A DNA stretch of 64,000 bases from Guyanagaster necrorhizus (lineage: Eukaryota; Basidiomycota; Agaricomycetes; Agaricales; Physalacriaceae), in NCBI RefSeq assembly GCF_019112545.1, contig NW_025064882.1, forward strand, positions 1,874,928 to 1,938,927, read 5' to 3'. The position numbers and the translations under genes were made by a program. The notes under the pieces were generated by a model. It saw only the letters and a list, made by a program, of their open reading frames with translations, was not told the origin of the DNA and made no database searches. Below are positions 1 to 11,101 of this stretch, piece after piece (the first letter of the stretch is position 1; the number at the start of each line of letters is the position of its first letter).

Positions 1-396
1 CCGAACAGGTTTTGTCGCACTGTTCGGGGGATAATCGTTGCATTAGAATTTGTCAGAGAATGCTGGCTTAGGCATCGAAACCAACGTCCTATGTTGTCGG
101 ATAGTGGTATGACTCAATTTATATACACGTCTGCACTCTGACTGTACAACCAGGGGGATGCTCGGCATTCCTGACGCGTAGCCTGAAACCACCTGTTTGC
201 GCTGAAAAATCTGACTCGACCGTCGCTTCCGGGACCCAAATGACGTCACTAATCCAATGCAGATGAGTCCACCTTTCTTGACGCGTCTTCTACCGAACGA
301 CTACGCAAGCTACTCCGTCGGTCTCGAGTAGTATAAAGGGTAGAAACTCAGGATATCATCTTCAATCACTATTCAACATTTACTCTCTAACTTCAA
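1..396. other. intergenic, promoter of first regulator gene
   Basis: No coding sequence is supported here. The only clear element is the TATA-like box just upstream of the Zn2Cys6 gene at 397. Short open frames in this stretch have no family features. Confidence 0.5.
332..338 (+). promoter_or_regulatory. TATA-like box
   Basis: The sequence TATAAAG lies about 60 bp upstream of the ATG at 397, a usual distance for a fungal core promoter. It supports that ATG as the start of the first Zn2Cys6 gene. Confidence 0.55.
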
Positions 397-2505
397 ATGT
401 CTACTTCTCGCGAAACGGCCTCATCCACCTGTGGCAGCTCCTCGTCGTCGCGGTCCTCCACCCATTTACATAAAGGCAGCGCATGCTTGAACTGCAGGTA
501 GGGAACACATCATCGCCACATGCAGATTCTGTAAATTGATTCTACGTTTTCAAGGCGTCGCAAAATAGTGAAATAATACTGTGCTCTCATCTTGTCATAC
601 ATGTGCTGACCATTCTTTTCCCCTTGTCGCTCAGAAATGCGACGGTCAGAGGCCTATTTGTGGGCCCTGCCTTGCATCATCAGGATTTAGTGACTGTGAA
701 TACTCAGATAGGGGAGCAACCAGAGCTCAAGCTCTTGAAGAACAGATATCTGTCCTTCAAAGTCGAATTCAAGATTTGGAACATCCAGGTCACTCAGAGC
801 CTTCACTCCCTCTTAGCGACCCTTACCATCGACATCGTCCAGCAGAGTTTGCGTCGACCACGGTAATATCACAGCCTCTCCAAGATATCGTAAGTGCAGG
901 ATCCTCATTTTATTGCCTTGAAGCCTGGCTGACCTGGACACGCTCTGTTGTTTCAGGACTTCCCCATCGAGTATCGTGAAAGAATGTAAGCATAGCCATT
1001 CCGTGTTTCCGCAGGCCTCTGGCTGATATACATCTCTAGTTTGCAACGTTTCGTACAGCAAAGCAGCGAGGTCGGGTTCTTCCTGGACATTTCCCGTTTT
1101 GTAGAGTCTCTTTCCGGTGTCAGTAGAGCACAGCCGTCCCCAGCACTTCTCAGCGCAGTGTATCTTTGGGGTGTTCACCTCTCCCCAATTAGCGAGCTTT
1201 CTGCATACGAACCCATTACTCTCCAGCGTGCCATAGAAGCCGCCGCCCAAGGCCTCTCTGTCCGCCATCCGCAAATCATTGTACATTGCATCCAAGCCGA
1301 AGTTCTTATTGCAAATTACTTTTTCCGCAATGGCAGAGTACTAGAAGGGAAATACCATACAACCACCGCTGTGTCTCTCGTTCTTAGTGCACGACTCCAT
1401 AGAATTCGGTCAGCTGAGCCAACATCGGCTGATAGCTTATACATAGGCGCTGAAGCTATGCTTCTGCCGCCCGTGGATCTGGTCGAGGAAGGCGAAAGAA
1501 TAAACGCGTTTTGGACTGTACTCATTCTCAACAACTGCTGGTCTGCAGCTGATGGCTCCCCTTCCAATATATCGTACTCGAACCCAGATGCGAATGTTGA
1601 CCTTCCATGGCCGTTAGACATGGTTAGTTATCATCAGGTTCGTCTGGTTGTTATCAATACTTGTAGCCGTGTGTATTCATGAGCTTCCTTCTGTCAGGTC
1701 AATCGTCCGCCACAATATCGAACTAGTCATACCATTCAAAGGTTTCTCGCTCACGATACTGATGATTGTCATTCTCTTATAGCTCTCCACGCGAAAGCGT
1801 CCATTCTTTATGAGCAGGCTTCCCGTGTGGGAGTCAGATTCAGGCCTGGCAAGTCATTCTATATTCTACTATGTTTCAATTTCTCATTGATTTCCGGCGC
1901 TAGGCATGCAGCAGCAAGAGGCCGCGCGTTTCTTCGCAACTTTCTCGACTCTTGAAAGAGTCATTCAAAGATTTTTGGAAGAACTGCCGTCGCCAATGAC
2001 CATGGCAGCCCAGTCAAGTCCGGGGGCTACAATTGTTATTCATACCCTCGCACAGATGTCTATGATACAGCTTCATGCACCCTTTCTTGCCAGGAATCCT
2101 TCCTCTCATGGACGCACCGTGGAAGGATTCCGTGCCATCGTTAAAATCATTCAGAGCGTCGACATATCCAGGAGCTTGTTTCTGGATCCTATAGTTGGAG
2201 TACGTCCATTCTGCTGTGACGTTCAATATTCTTTAATGATTGCTTAGGTCTTGTGGGCAACCATTTGCAAACTATTGATGCAAGAAATTTCCAGCGGTCA
2301 AGGCGCTTCCGTAGCTGGAAATGAACCTTTGCAGTTGCTTAATAACGTCATGGGTGCGATATCCACAGGGGCTAGTCACTGGCCTCTCTTAGGTTCGTCT
2401 TTGCTTCCTGTCATTTCCTTCGTGTTATAAACGATGTCTATAGAAGCTCAGCTGACTGATGTTCGTCGCATGTATACCGCTACAAGGCGGACATCTGGGC
2501 ACTAG
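397..2505 (+). CDS. Zn2Cys6 transcription factor (paralog 1)
   Basis: Fungal-type binuclear zinc cluster regulator, expected to act in the nucleus. Exon 1 (397-497) ends inside the cluster, exon 2 (555-567) is only 13 nt and encodes the basic loop, and exon 3 starts at 635. Spliced, the cluster reads CLNCRRRKIKCDG then C-x2-C-x8-C, so all six cysteines are present. A Leu/Glu-rich coiled-coil stretch (ALEEQISVLQSRIQDLE) follows, as usual for dimerisation. The rest is a helical regulatory domain with the segment VEEGERINAFWTVLILNNCW. One intron (1849-1903) needs a GC donor (GCAAGT). The start is the first ATG after the TATA box and is Ser/Thr-rich, as in the paralog downstream. The regulated pathway cannot be told from sequence. 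The next gene is a clear tandem duplicate on the same strand. Confidence 0.88.
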
Positions 2506-3283
2506 TGATCACGGACTCATGGACTCATCTCGGAGGGAGTCATACGTTTATCATTCTGCTTCTTGAATGTTGATTAATTGTTGAAGATAATAGAGAGCAT
2601 GGGTTTCGTACCTTTATATATCCACCGCACTTAGTCAGTCAATAGTCCGTTCCTCGACATTTCCCGATTTTCTCCAACTACTGTATGCAACTTCTGCCGT
2701 GGGCCTGTGCAAAGGAGCGTTTGCCGGTTTGTTCCAAAACGAGGAGAAATTTTTGCCTTGCCGATCCAGATCCCACGATTACCTTTGATCCGATCTATTC
2801 CGCACAATCCGAATGGCTTCCCAACGGACCCTTGAGCGGACCATCTTACTACCACCCTACGCGCCTCACCATCTTATGCGCCTCACCGTTTGAAGGTAAC
2901 CTGTTGCTAACTGTCGACAAAGCTCTGTATCTAACCGAGCCTTGGAACTTGAGTATTCGATGGAATGCTCTGTGGGAAAAGAACTACCACTGACGTGTTC
3001 TAACTGTATTGAACTTTCCTCGTCAATATGGCAGTTTTTGCAAGGAACTGGAGTCAGTACGTCGTCGTCAAATTACTTCCGGTACGGCGTTTTCCCGAAA
3101 CTTCCATACGCCATTTTCCGTGGTCGCGTTCAAGTACTCGCGCTACCGTGGCTGTCGGATTGAGAAAAGACATGTAACTCGCCTGACAAACTCCTCGAGT
3201 CATTGCTATACGCATATATATATGCCTCACTCTCAAGAACTGCCCTCAACTTGTTCCCCGTTCCCAACCAATCTCTAGTGGAT
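2506..3283. other. intergenic between paralogous regulators
   Basis: No supported gene. Open frames on both strands lack family features. An AT-rich TATATATATG run near 3213-3222 lies about 65 bp upstream of the next ATG and may be its TATA element. Confidence 0.45.
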
Positions 3284-5449
3284 ATGTCCTCTTCGCTTCA
3301 CCATAGAAGCACCTCGTCTGTTTCCTCTGGGACCTCGCATCCCCTGCATAGAGGTAGCGCATGCCTAAACTGCCGGTACGACGTTCAGTTGCGAGAAATC
3401 CTAAGCTTTAGGTCTGACAAAGCAACTTATTAGGCGCAGAAAAGTGGTAGGTGTCCTAAAACGCCGACATGCCAGTCGGAAAACCCTCGGAACTGAACTT
3501 TTGCGTATGCTTTAGAAATGCGACGGTGCAAGACCCATATGTGGGACGTGCGCGTCTGTTCCTTCGTTACAGGACTGCGAGTATAGCGACTCTGGAACCA
3601 CTCGGACACAACTACTCGAAGAACAGATCGCTATTTTTGAATCTCGAATTCGCGAGCTCGAAGCGTCCCCTGCGAATTCGAATGCGGCGATCAGACTTTC
3701 TCAGCCATATTCAATAGCTGAGAGCTCGATAGCGGGTTCCCAACCTCAAGCTTCAAGCTCTGGTACGTCGCCGTTCCATTCATGCAGGCGTATTCTCATG
3801 TCCCGCTCTAGTATCGAGTTTTCCGCCCAATCCTGCACCTCATGACTTACAGGCTATACCGGAGGTATGTCAAACAATAAGAGTGTCTAGATCTCAAGAA
3901 ACGTGATATCACTATTAAATCGTAGAGGCTTCCAGTTCAACTCCATCAAACAATGTGAGTTTCTATCTCCTTCCTCATACATAATCATTTCACGCTTTTG
4001 ACAGTGTTGGGTCTTTTTTGCGATGCTGCACGGAGATTGGATTTTTTCTCAACGTGGGCCGCTTCACCAACACGATTATGAATGCTGATGAATTTGGATG
4101 GGAACGGCCGTCTCTTGCTCTGCTCCAGGCAGTGTATCTGTGGGGGGTTCATCTATCCGCCTCCCCGGAAATATCAGCGTTCGAGCCGTATTTCTTGTCT
4201 ACGGCAGTGCGACATACTTCAGAAGCTCTGTCGACCACCCATACGCATAAGATCATCCATCGTATTCAGGCAGAAGCTCTTCTCGCACAATATTTCTTCC
4301 TGAATGCAAGGATGCTCGAAGGGAAGTACCATACCAGTGCCGCAGTTTCTCTCCTTTTTGGTGCAGGATTCCACAAAATTCGCTCTACTGAAGGAGGCAG
4401 TACCTCAAACCTCCCTCCTCTTACTGATCTTGTCGAGGAAGGAGAGAGAATTAACGGATTCTGGACTGTGTTGATACTAAATAACTGCTGGACTACTTTA
4501 GAGTCGAATATTGTATATGAATCGATTGATACACCTTGGCCTCTGGAAATGCAGTCCTATTCGCAGGTGTGTCCCTGGTCGTTCTTAGTAACAGACTACT
4601 TACTCTTACTTTTCTTAAGATATACTGGTCCCCGGAATTTAGAACGAGCCAAACCGTCTGGAAGTTTTTGTCCCGTGCGGTTCTTGACGGCGATGAAGGG
4701 ACCTCTATGATTGCATCATACGCCAAAGCCAGTATTCTGTACGAAAGGTCGTCGACAATCAGTCGCCATTTCGAGCCTAGTTTGTCTTTCTTACATGCTC
4801 CTTCAAGGTACATTTACAATTGATCTACTAACAGACATGCCTCAATCATCGGCACGACAATTCTTTGGTTCTTTTTCTGCTCAGGACGCTTTAGTCCAGA
4901 GGTTTTTGCAAGAGTTGCCATCAATACCAGAAATGATAGCAGCTACCTCGCATGAGACGACACTCCTCATCTACACTCTCGCACATTCCTCCGTGATTCA
5001 GCTGCATCGACCGTTCATTGCGATTAACCCAGCATCCAGGGGACGTACCATTTCTGCTGTTCGTTCCATCGTTCACATTCTTGATACTATCAATGTTACA
5101 GAAGTTGTATCACTTAATGCATTCTTGGCGGTGAGTCCAAGGGGGTTTCTTGCATGTGCCATTGCTGATATTCTTCTTAGGTTCTCTGGACTCAAGTATG
5201 TCAGTTTCTTATCCAAGAAATATCGGATGGTCACGACGATAGCATTGATTCGTCGGGAGCACCAAGTGAGCCCGTCCAGCTGCTTAAATCACTGATGACT
5301 ACGATGTCTAGTGCCGTACAACGAGGGAAAATATTCGGTGAGACGTTCGTGATGCAAATATTAATGTCCTAGGTGTCCTAATATCCTTATCAATCACAGA
5401 ATCACAGATGGCCGTGATTAGAGAACGTTATGCCCAAGCGTTTACCTAG
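3284..5449 (+). CDS. Zn2Cys6 transcription factor (paralog 2)
   Basis: Tandem paralog of the gene at 397. It has the same architecture: Ser-rich N-terminus, zinc cluster split by a 13-nt exon (3434-3446, giving RRKV), coiled coil (LLEEQIAIFESRIRELE) and helical regulatory domain with VEEGERINGFWTVLILNNCW. Spliced, the cluster reads CLNCRRRKVKCDGARPICGTC followed by a sixth Cys eight residues on. Both ends align with paralog 1, and the C-terminus is ESQMAVIRERYAQAFT. Where paralog 1 uses a GC donor near its 3' half, this copy has an ordinary GT donor. Duplication with divergence is clear from the protein comparison. Whether both genes are functional cannot be judged. No frameshift is needed to read the protein through. 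Confidence 0.87.
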
Positions 5450-5934
5450 ACGAATACCTTCGGTATTAGACCATGCCATACAGCTTGTTTAATTTTACAT
5501 ATTTTATATACAATACTGTACTAGCTTGAATAATCTTAGACTTGTCCTAATAATTCGTTTTTGCTTGAGAGGGTTGTGGAAGCATTCAAACCGTAATTAG
5601 AGCTTTATTCCTAGATTTTGTCGCGACTCTTCAAGTTGACGACAAGCTGTATGAAATTCCTCATACTAAATACTAGCTGATAAGACACAGTACCGTGTCA
5701 TGTTGCAGGCAATAACAACTATGATTTCCTCATGACCGTTGGGAAAGTATCGAAAATTGCCCTTTGAATTTGCTTTGAATTGCCTTTGAACACTACAAAT
5801 TTAGCTAGCGCAGCCGCCGTTCCGGCCACCTGTGGCGACGCTGACATAATTATGACGGAGTAGTGCCGGTAACTTAAGGTTGCTCGTCGCCTACCCTGCT
5901 TCACGTTGCTTTCCGCCACGATTAACTCGAATAT
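5450..5934. other. intergenic, AT-rich 3' and 5' flanks
   Basis: AT-rich sequence downstream of the second regulator, then the upstream region of the gene starting at 5935. Nothing else is recognised. Confidence 0.4.
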
Positions 5935-7514
5935 ATGAGCACACGGCCGCTCTCCCTACACGTCTCTGCTCTTAGTGATGGAGAGTACGCTGCATATACC
6001 TCAATTCTCGATGGCATCGCCCCCGCAGACGACGAGGACTTGAATGTGCGAGAGACTAGAGCATGGTTAAGGGGACGGTATCCTGATGCCCCAGTGGATG
6101 ACGTGCTCAAACTTTTCTCACCAAAGCTGGCGTTAAGAGATACGCTGACGAGAGGACAATTCTATGTCGCGATGCGACTTCTCGCGCATGCACAGGTGGA
6201 ACCGGGGCGAGAGCTGGATCGAGGACTAGCATTTATTCAGCGTACGTACAAGTATCGGTCAACTCTTACTTTATTTATTTTACTGACTAGTCACGTTTTG
6301 CAGCCCAACTGCTCTCACCACCGTTATCAACCTCACCGCCGCCGCGAACTAATCCATTCACGCCTGGGCATCGCCCCAACAATCCTTTTACGGCGCCTCC
6401 GTCGCGAAGACCATCGACGACGTCCTTGCCACCGCCACGAGCATCTTCTAACTCTCCCACACGGCCACCACCTCCGCTAAAACCGGCATCGACGTCTCTT
6501 CCTGCGACACCAGCACGTCCAACGGCCAGATCTACTTCACCTAACAAACCGTCTACATCTGCTCCAGCGCCAGATCTGCCTCCGCGTAAGCCCAGTAAGC
6601 CCCTCCTTCCCCCTCCAAAGAGATTGCCCGTCGTACCACCGAAGCCATCCATAAATGGCCCAGTTATACCCCCGAAACCTCTGTTGCAGGGCAACGGGAA
6701 AGTGCCGGTTCATACGACAGTATTAATGAAACAAAGTCTGCAAGCGAGTAAACAAGGGAGTGCGATGAAAAAGGCCGAGGAGATGCTGGAACGAGAAAGG
6801 GTTATCGGAGTGCTCAAAAGCTCTTCCAACCCTGTGCCCTTGCACAAGTCAAATAATCCCTTCCCAGTAAGAAAGGCAGGCAGTTCTAGTTCCGACAGCG
6901 GTAGTGCGAGTGGAAATCCTCTTCCCAGTCCACCAATGTCTGTTAGCTCGCTGGAGCAAGTCGCACTAGCCACGGCCAAATCGGGTCCGCCTCCACGACA
7001 CCCAGCGCTAAGTGAAGATGGAGGTCGACCACCACCTCGTCATCCAGCGCTCAGCGACGACGGAATCATTGGACGTGGACCCTCGAGCGCCTCAATTGGT
7101 ACGTTAAGTCGGAGCAAGACACTTCATCATCACTCGTCCTCAACTTCCTCCATGGGTCTCAATACATCCACCATTGGACTTGGTGGCCGGAGGAAAAGAC
7201 CGGAAAGTGTGCAGGTACTGATGGCACAGGAAGCCGAAGAAGGAGCAGCTTTCCTGTCGCGCCATGCTAGCATAGGCCCTGGGATTCAGAAAAAGCTTCA
7301 AGGACTTATGGAAACCCATGAACGGAGGGAGCGGGGAAAGCGTGGCATACAGGAAGAGAGAGAGGGTCTGATGGAAGAGGAAAGACTTCCGAGGGGAAGA
7401 TGGGATAATAGCGCTGATAGTGCTGAAAGTGGGGCGGAGACGCCGACCGTTGAACCCGACAGAGACAACCTGAAGTGGCCAGTCCAGGAGGCAGAGGGAT
7501 GGAAACGGCTATGA
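5935..7514 (+). CDS. EH-like / proline-rich protein with NPF motifs
   Basis: Two exons (5935-6241 and 6304-7514, intron 62 nt) give about 505 residues. The first 100 residues look like an Eps15-homology type helical domain: acidic loop, then LTRGQFYVAMRLLAHAQ, similar to the closing helices of EH domains. Just after the intron come two Asn-Pro-Phe motifs (TNPFTPG and NNPFTAPP) and a third (NNPFPVRK) further on. NPF is the classical EH-domain ligand. The middle is Pro/Ser-rich with SH3-ligand-like PPKP and PPRHP repeats, and the end is charged and probably coiled coil. This fits an endocytosis or actin-patch adaptor, but that role is inferred from domain style only. The EH-like call is tentative because the N-terminal half of the domain matches weakly. 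Confidence 0.75.
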
Positions 7515-9354
7515 TATTATGTCGCTAGCTTTGGAGAGGTGTTCGTATTTGTTTTGTGCCTCATCATGCCTTGTGTCTAACACAATATTACTTATCAAGA
7601 GAGCCTGCGGGCCTCATGTATATTATTAAATAATACTCATACTGGAAGTGCCGCGCAATCTAATTGAAAGTTACAAGGATAACGGATACAATGGTCATGT
7701 CAAGAGAAGTGCCTCCTGTAAATGGTTCATAGCGATGCAATCATCATCAATCAGTAAGTAATTCATTGATAAAGAGATGCTGGCAGACATACCCAGGCCC
7801 CAGATCTCCACGAAAACCAAAACCATATTCTGACAGCATCGACCTGAATGTCGTACGTACAGCAAATATAACCTGGGAATAGCGAAAAGTTGTATTCATA
7901 CCGATTGCTTGCCTTCTATATCGTAGATATCTTTATCCTTGATTGATATTTCCACAGCCACGACCTGTCAAACATCGAAACGATCACCAAGAGGGGGAAA
8001 GGGAATGGTGGTGGCGCATAGCGTGTCGCGCCTTGATCCCGACTGTGGCAGTGATTATTCAATTGCTTCGCAGTTACCGTCAAAAGGCAGAATAACAGAG
8101 AGATTCATGTGTAGATAATCATTTAGATCGCAGAGTGGAGGATACTCAATGATACCGCTTTCGAGGACCACATCTGTTCATATATTATGCGCATGCGTCT
8201 GGGAATGCTTTCGAATGGTTTCACGCAGCGTGAACACCATGATTGATTAACCTCAAAGAACCAAGGAATGCAAAAGAACATCGAGCGGACAACCGCTTTG
8301 GAAGCGTAATTCCTGTAAAAGAGTTAATGAGACGCGAACAATGCCTGTCAATGGTAGATATGAACACTGGGAGTAGATACCAAACTTAGAAACGGCTCAA
8401 GCAGGAGGGTCAAGGAACCGTTGAGTAACCGGTGTCGCTACAGCCACTTAAAGGAAACTGCACTCTTACCTTGCTATTACTACGTTGACACTTTGTCAAG
8501 CAAGGGATAATGTACACTGCTGCCACTCCGTCCGAGTCCTTTTCTACCACGTTCTTATCGCTCAATCGAGCTCCTGAATTTTGAAAAGGACGTAAGAGAT
8601 GTTAAACCAGATTCGTATTATGGGTATTACAGCACTACGGGTGGACTGCCGCTCCAACATTTGTTCTAGGAATATTACTGGGGAAAATATATCGTCACAT
8701 TCGACATCAGTATGACGCTCTTGCCACCGCGTTCCTGTGGGGTTTGCTGGTGCTGCCAATTTAGGGCCAGAAGATCGAAGGATGCATTACTAGAGCCCCG
8801 CAACCCAGCCATGTTCCAACCCGAACCTCGATTTGTGCCCTTTGCTTTTACTGGTATTGAATATGTTTCCTTCTCCTGAACGAGAAGATACACCCCGTTG
8901 CCGGCATCCCGGCGTCAAAGGCAGCTGTGCCGTCGTCAGAAAACAAAAAATGACAGCCCATCTTCCGACCTGCGGAAGGATACGCTGAAGCTGAGGCAGG
9001 ATTGAAACCTGACTGTGGATATCTCTATCAAGGCCAGGGTACATGGAGATGGTACCTTGTCTCTGTTGTAAGTATCTCCGCTTCCTGAATGTGGCGTGGT
9101 GACTGGACAGATGTTTTGAAGGTAACAGAACCGGATAACGCGCTGCACCTCATTGTAGTAGTTGGCTGTCTATGGGATGAGGGTAGGAGTATAACGGATC
9201 ACTGGAAAATGAGACGATGCATTGAACCTGTATGACAATAATAGCAACCTTTGTCGTGTACTTCGGCATAAGGAACTAGTTGAATACGTCTCAAAACACT
9301 TGGATCAAAATAGTTTGTGAGAAGCTAGTATTTTTTCATCAACGCACTAACCAG
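7515..9354. other. unassigned region with coding-like minus-strand segments
   Basis: About 1.8 kb without an assignable gene. On the minus strand, several segments bounded by plausible splice sites stay open and look protein-like: LALNWQHQQTP near 8750, NVVEKDSDGVAAVYIIP near 8530, EYPPLCDLNDYLHMNLSL near 8130, EISIKDKDIYDIEGKQS near 7940 and FRSMLSEYGFGFRGDLGPG near 7820. I could not join them into one convincing protein or recognise a family. Either a heavily spliced unknown gene or a decayed one may lie here. Confidence 0.25.
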
Positions 9355-10910
9355 TTAAACATCCTGTACGGCCTTTCCATCTAGCTTGTACACCTTCCCT
9401 CCCCTCATCACAAAGCTCACTCTATCCAAAGTTCCTTCAAAATCATCCTCCAAATTCCCTTCCAATGCGACTAGATCAGCTGCCCAGCCAGCTTTGACGT
9501 TGCCAAACCATATGTCATTATCTCCTGATGTTCCGTTCTGACCCCCCTTCCAGTTTATCGGTCTGATACACTTCCAACCGCCTAAGGTACTCCACCTCAG
9601 CACCCTTTCCACGGTGCACCAAGTCTGACCATCAGCTTCATCTCCAGAGCATTATCTCCGTGAGGAAATGGACCTGTATCTCCTCCACACGAGATATTAT
9701 CCATTCCCATCTTCAACGCTCGCTGGAAAGACGTCCGTGCGTCTTCCCATCCCTGGGGACTATTGTGTCGCATTTCATAATAAACGGCAAGGGTAGGAAT
9801 CCAAATTGTTGACGGCGAATTACAGAACGCGTCCATTAAGGAAGCGTCTTTGTACATTTGGGAGCCATGCTCGATGGTGTTAGCACCAGCCTTTAATAGA
9901 TTTGATACCGCTTCTACAGTTTTCGCGTGTCCCGCAACTTTGACACCAAGGGCATGTGCGATATCGACCATGACTTTAATCTCACTGTACATGAAAGTAG
10001 GCATGGCACGAGCTCCGATGGCAGGAGAGACAGACGCGACTCTAGAGCGCACGGAATAGTCTAGGAACGTGTCATTAGGATGTTCTTTGTAGGAAAAATC
10101 ACAGCGCGCCTGCATAAATCTAACAACAAGTCAACAGAGGTAACGAAACTGGGTGATTGGGGGAAATACCTTGATCCAATCTACGCCAGCGCCGACCTGC
10201 CTTCTGACGGCTTTGACACATTCGTCTATGCCATCAGTGACCTCTGCCCCGGTAATGCCTTCTACGCCTTCACTGTGAGGGTGTATCGAACTTTTCGGTC
10301 CTACAGCATCTTAGCTCTTCAGTGCCCATTTCGAGGCGCCACGCACCATAGCTTCCGGTGGTGACAAGGGCACGATTGGCGCAGAAGTATCTCGGGCCAG
10401 GAATGATAGGATCCGGGCCAGCTAGACATCGACGCAGCGCGAGATCAGCATCGCCTGCTCCCTCTGTTCCCAGGTCGCTAAACCAGGACTCAGGCTCAAG
10501 TGAACTTAATAACTGGACATACGTACCGAACTGTCGTGAATCCTGCCATCAAGGTCTTTCTGGCGTGAACAGTGGCCCTGATGGTGCGTTCAGCGAGACT
10601 CTCCTTCGTTAACTGATCCGTCCATGATGTCTCTGAATACGAATGAAGGAACACTAGCGGAGCTCGTCACTTGGAGATGAATTCCGGACATGAAGCATCG
10701 CATACTGTAAACATGAGCGTCCACGAATCCAGGCAGAACGGTGAGATGGCGAAGATCAATATCAACGGATCCAGTCGTATAGTCATGCACATCAACAATC
10801 AACCCAGCTGTTTTCGATACGACGATGACTTGACTTGCAACGAAATCTTCAATGCTAGGGTCGAAAAGGCGACCAGCAAGGATAGTGAAAGTATTCCTGT
10901 TGGCATCCAT
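9355..10910 (-). pseudogene. amidohydrolase (imidazolonepropionase-like), frameshifted
   Basis: Metal-dependent amidohydrolase family. Exons 10910-10706, 10653-10527, 10477-10347, 10300-10170 and 10109-9355 join in phase. Family segments are easy to see: LPGFVDAH, LAERTIRATVHARKTLMAG, DLGTEGAGDADLALR, HALGVKVAGHAKT, NTIEHGSQ, SCGGDTGPFPHGDNA, and a C-terminal strand region ending GGKVYKLDGKAVQDV. Two defects stand out. The first metal motif, normally HxH after GFVDA, reads HVY. One base is also missing around 9608-9614: the frame ending RLGAP must shift to continue as ERVLRWSTLGGW, and no intron fits in that gap. An upstream exon (about 11139-10990) with a membrane anchor could be spliced on, but it would overlap the neighbouring gene. 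A sequencing error could explain the frameshift but not the His to Tyr change. Confidence 0.75.
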
Positions 10911-11101
10911 CGACAACGAACTTGCTCGTGGTGCAGAATATACATGGTTGATGACAAATGTCGATGGCTTGCGTACGGAAAAATCGCTTGACGAAATGCA
11001 GAGACTCAGCAACGTGATGCGTTATTGCAATGGGAATTATTACGACTAAAATACTTATGGCCTTGAACAAAATGCTCCATATAAACCCAAGTGGAGCACG
11101 C

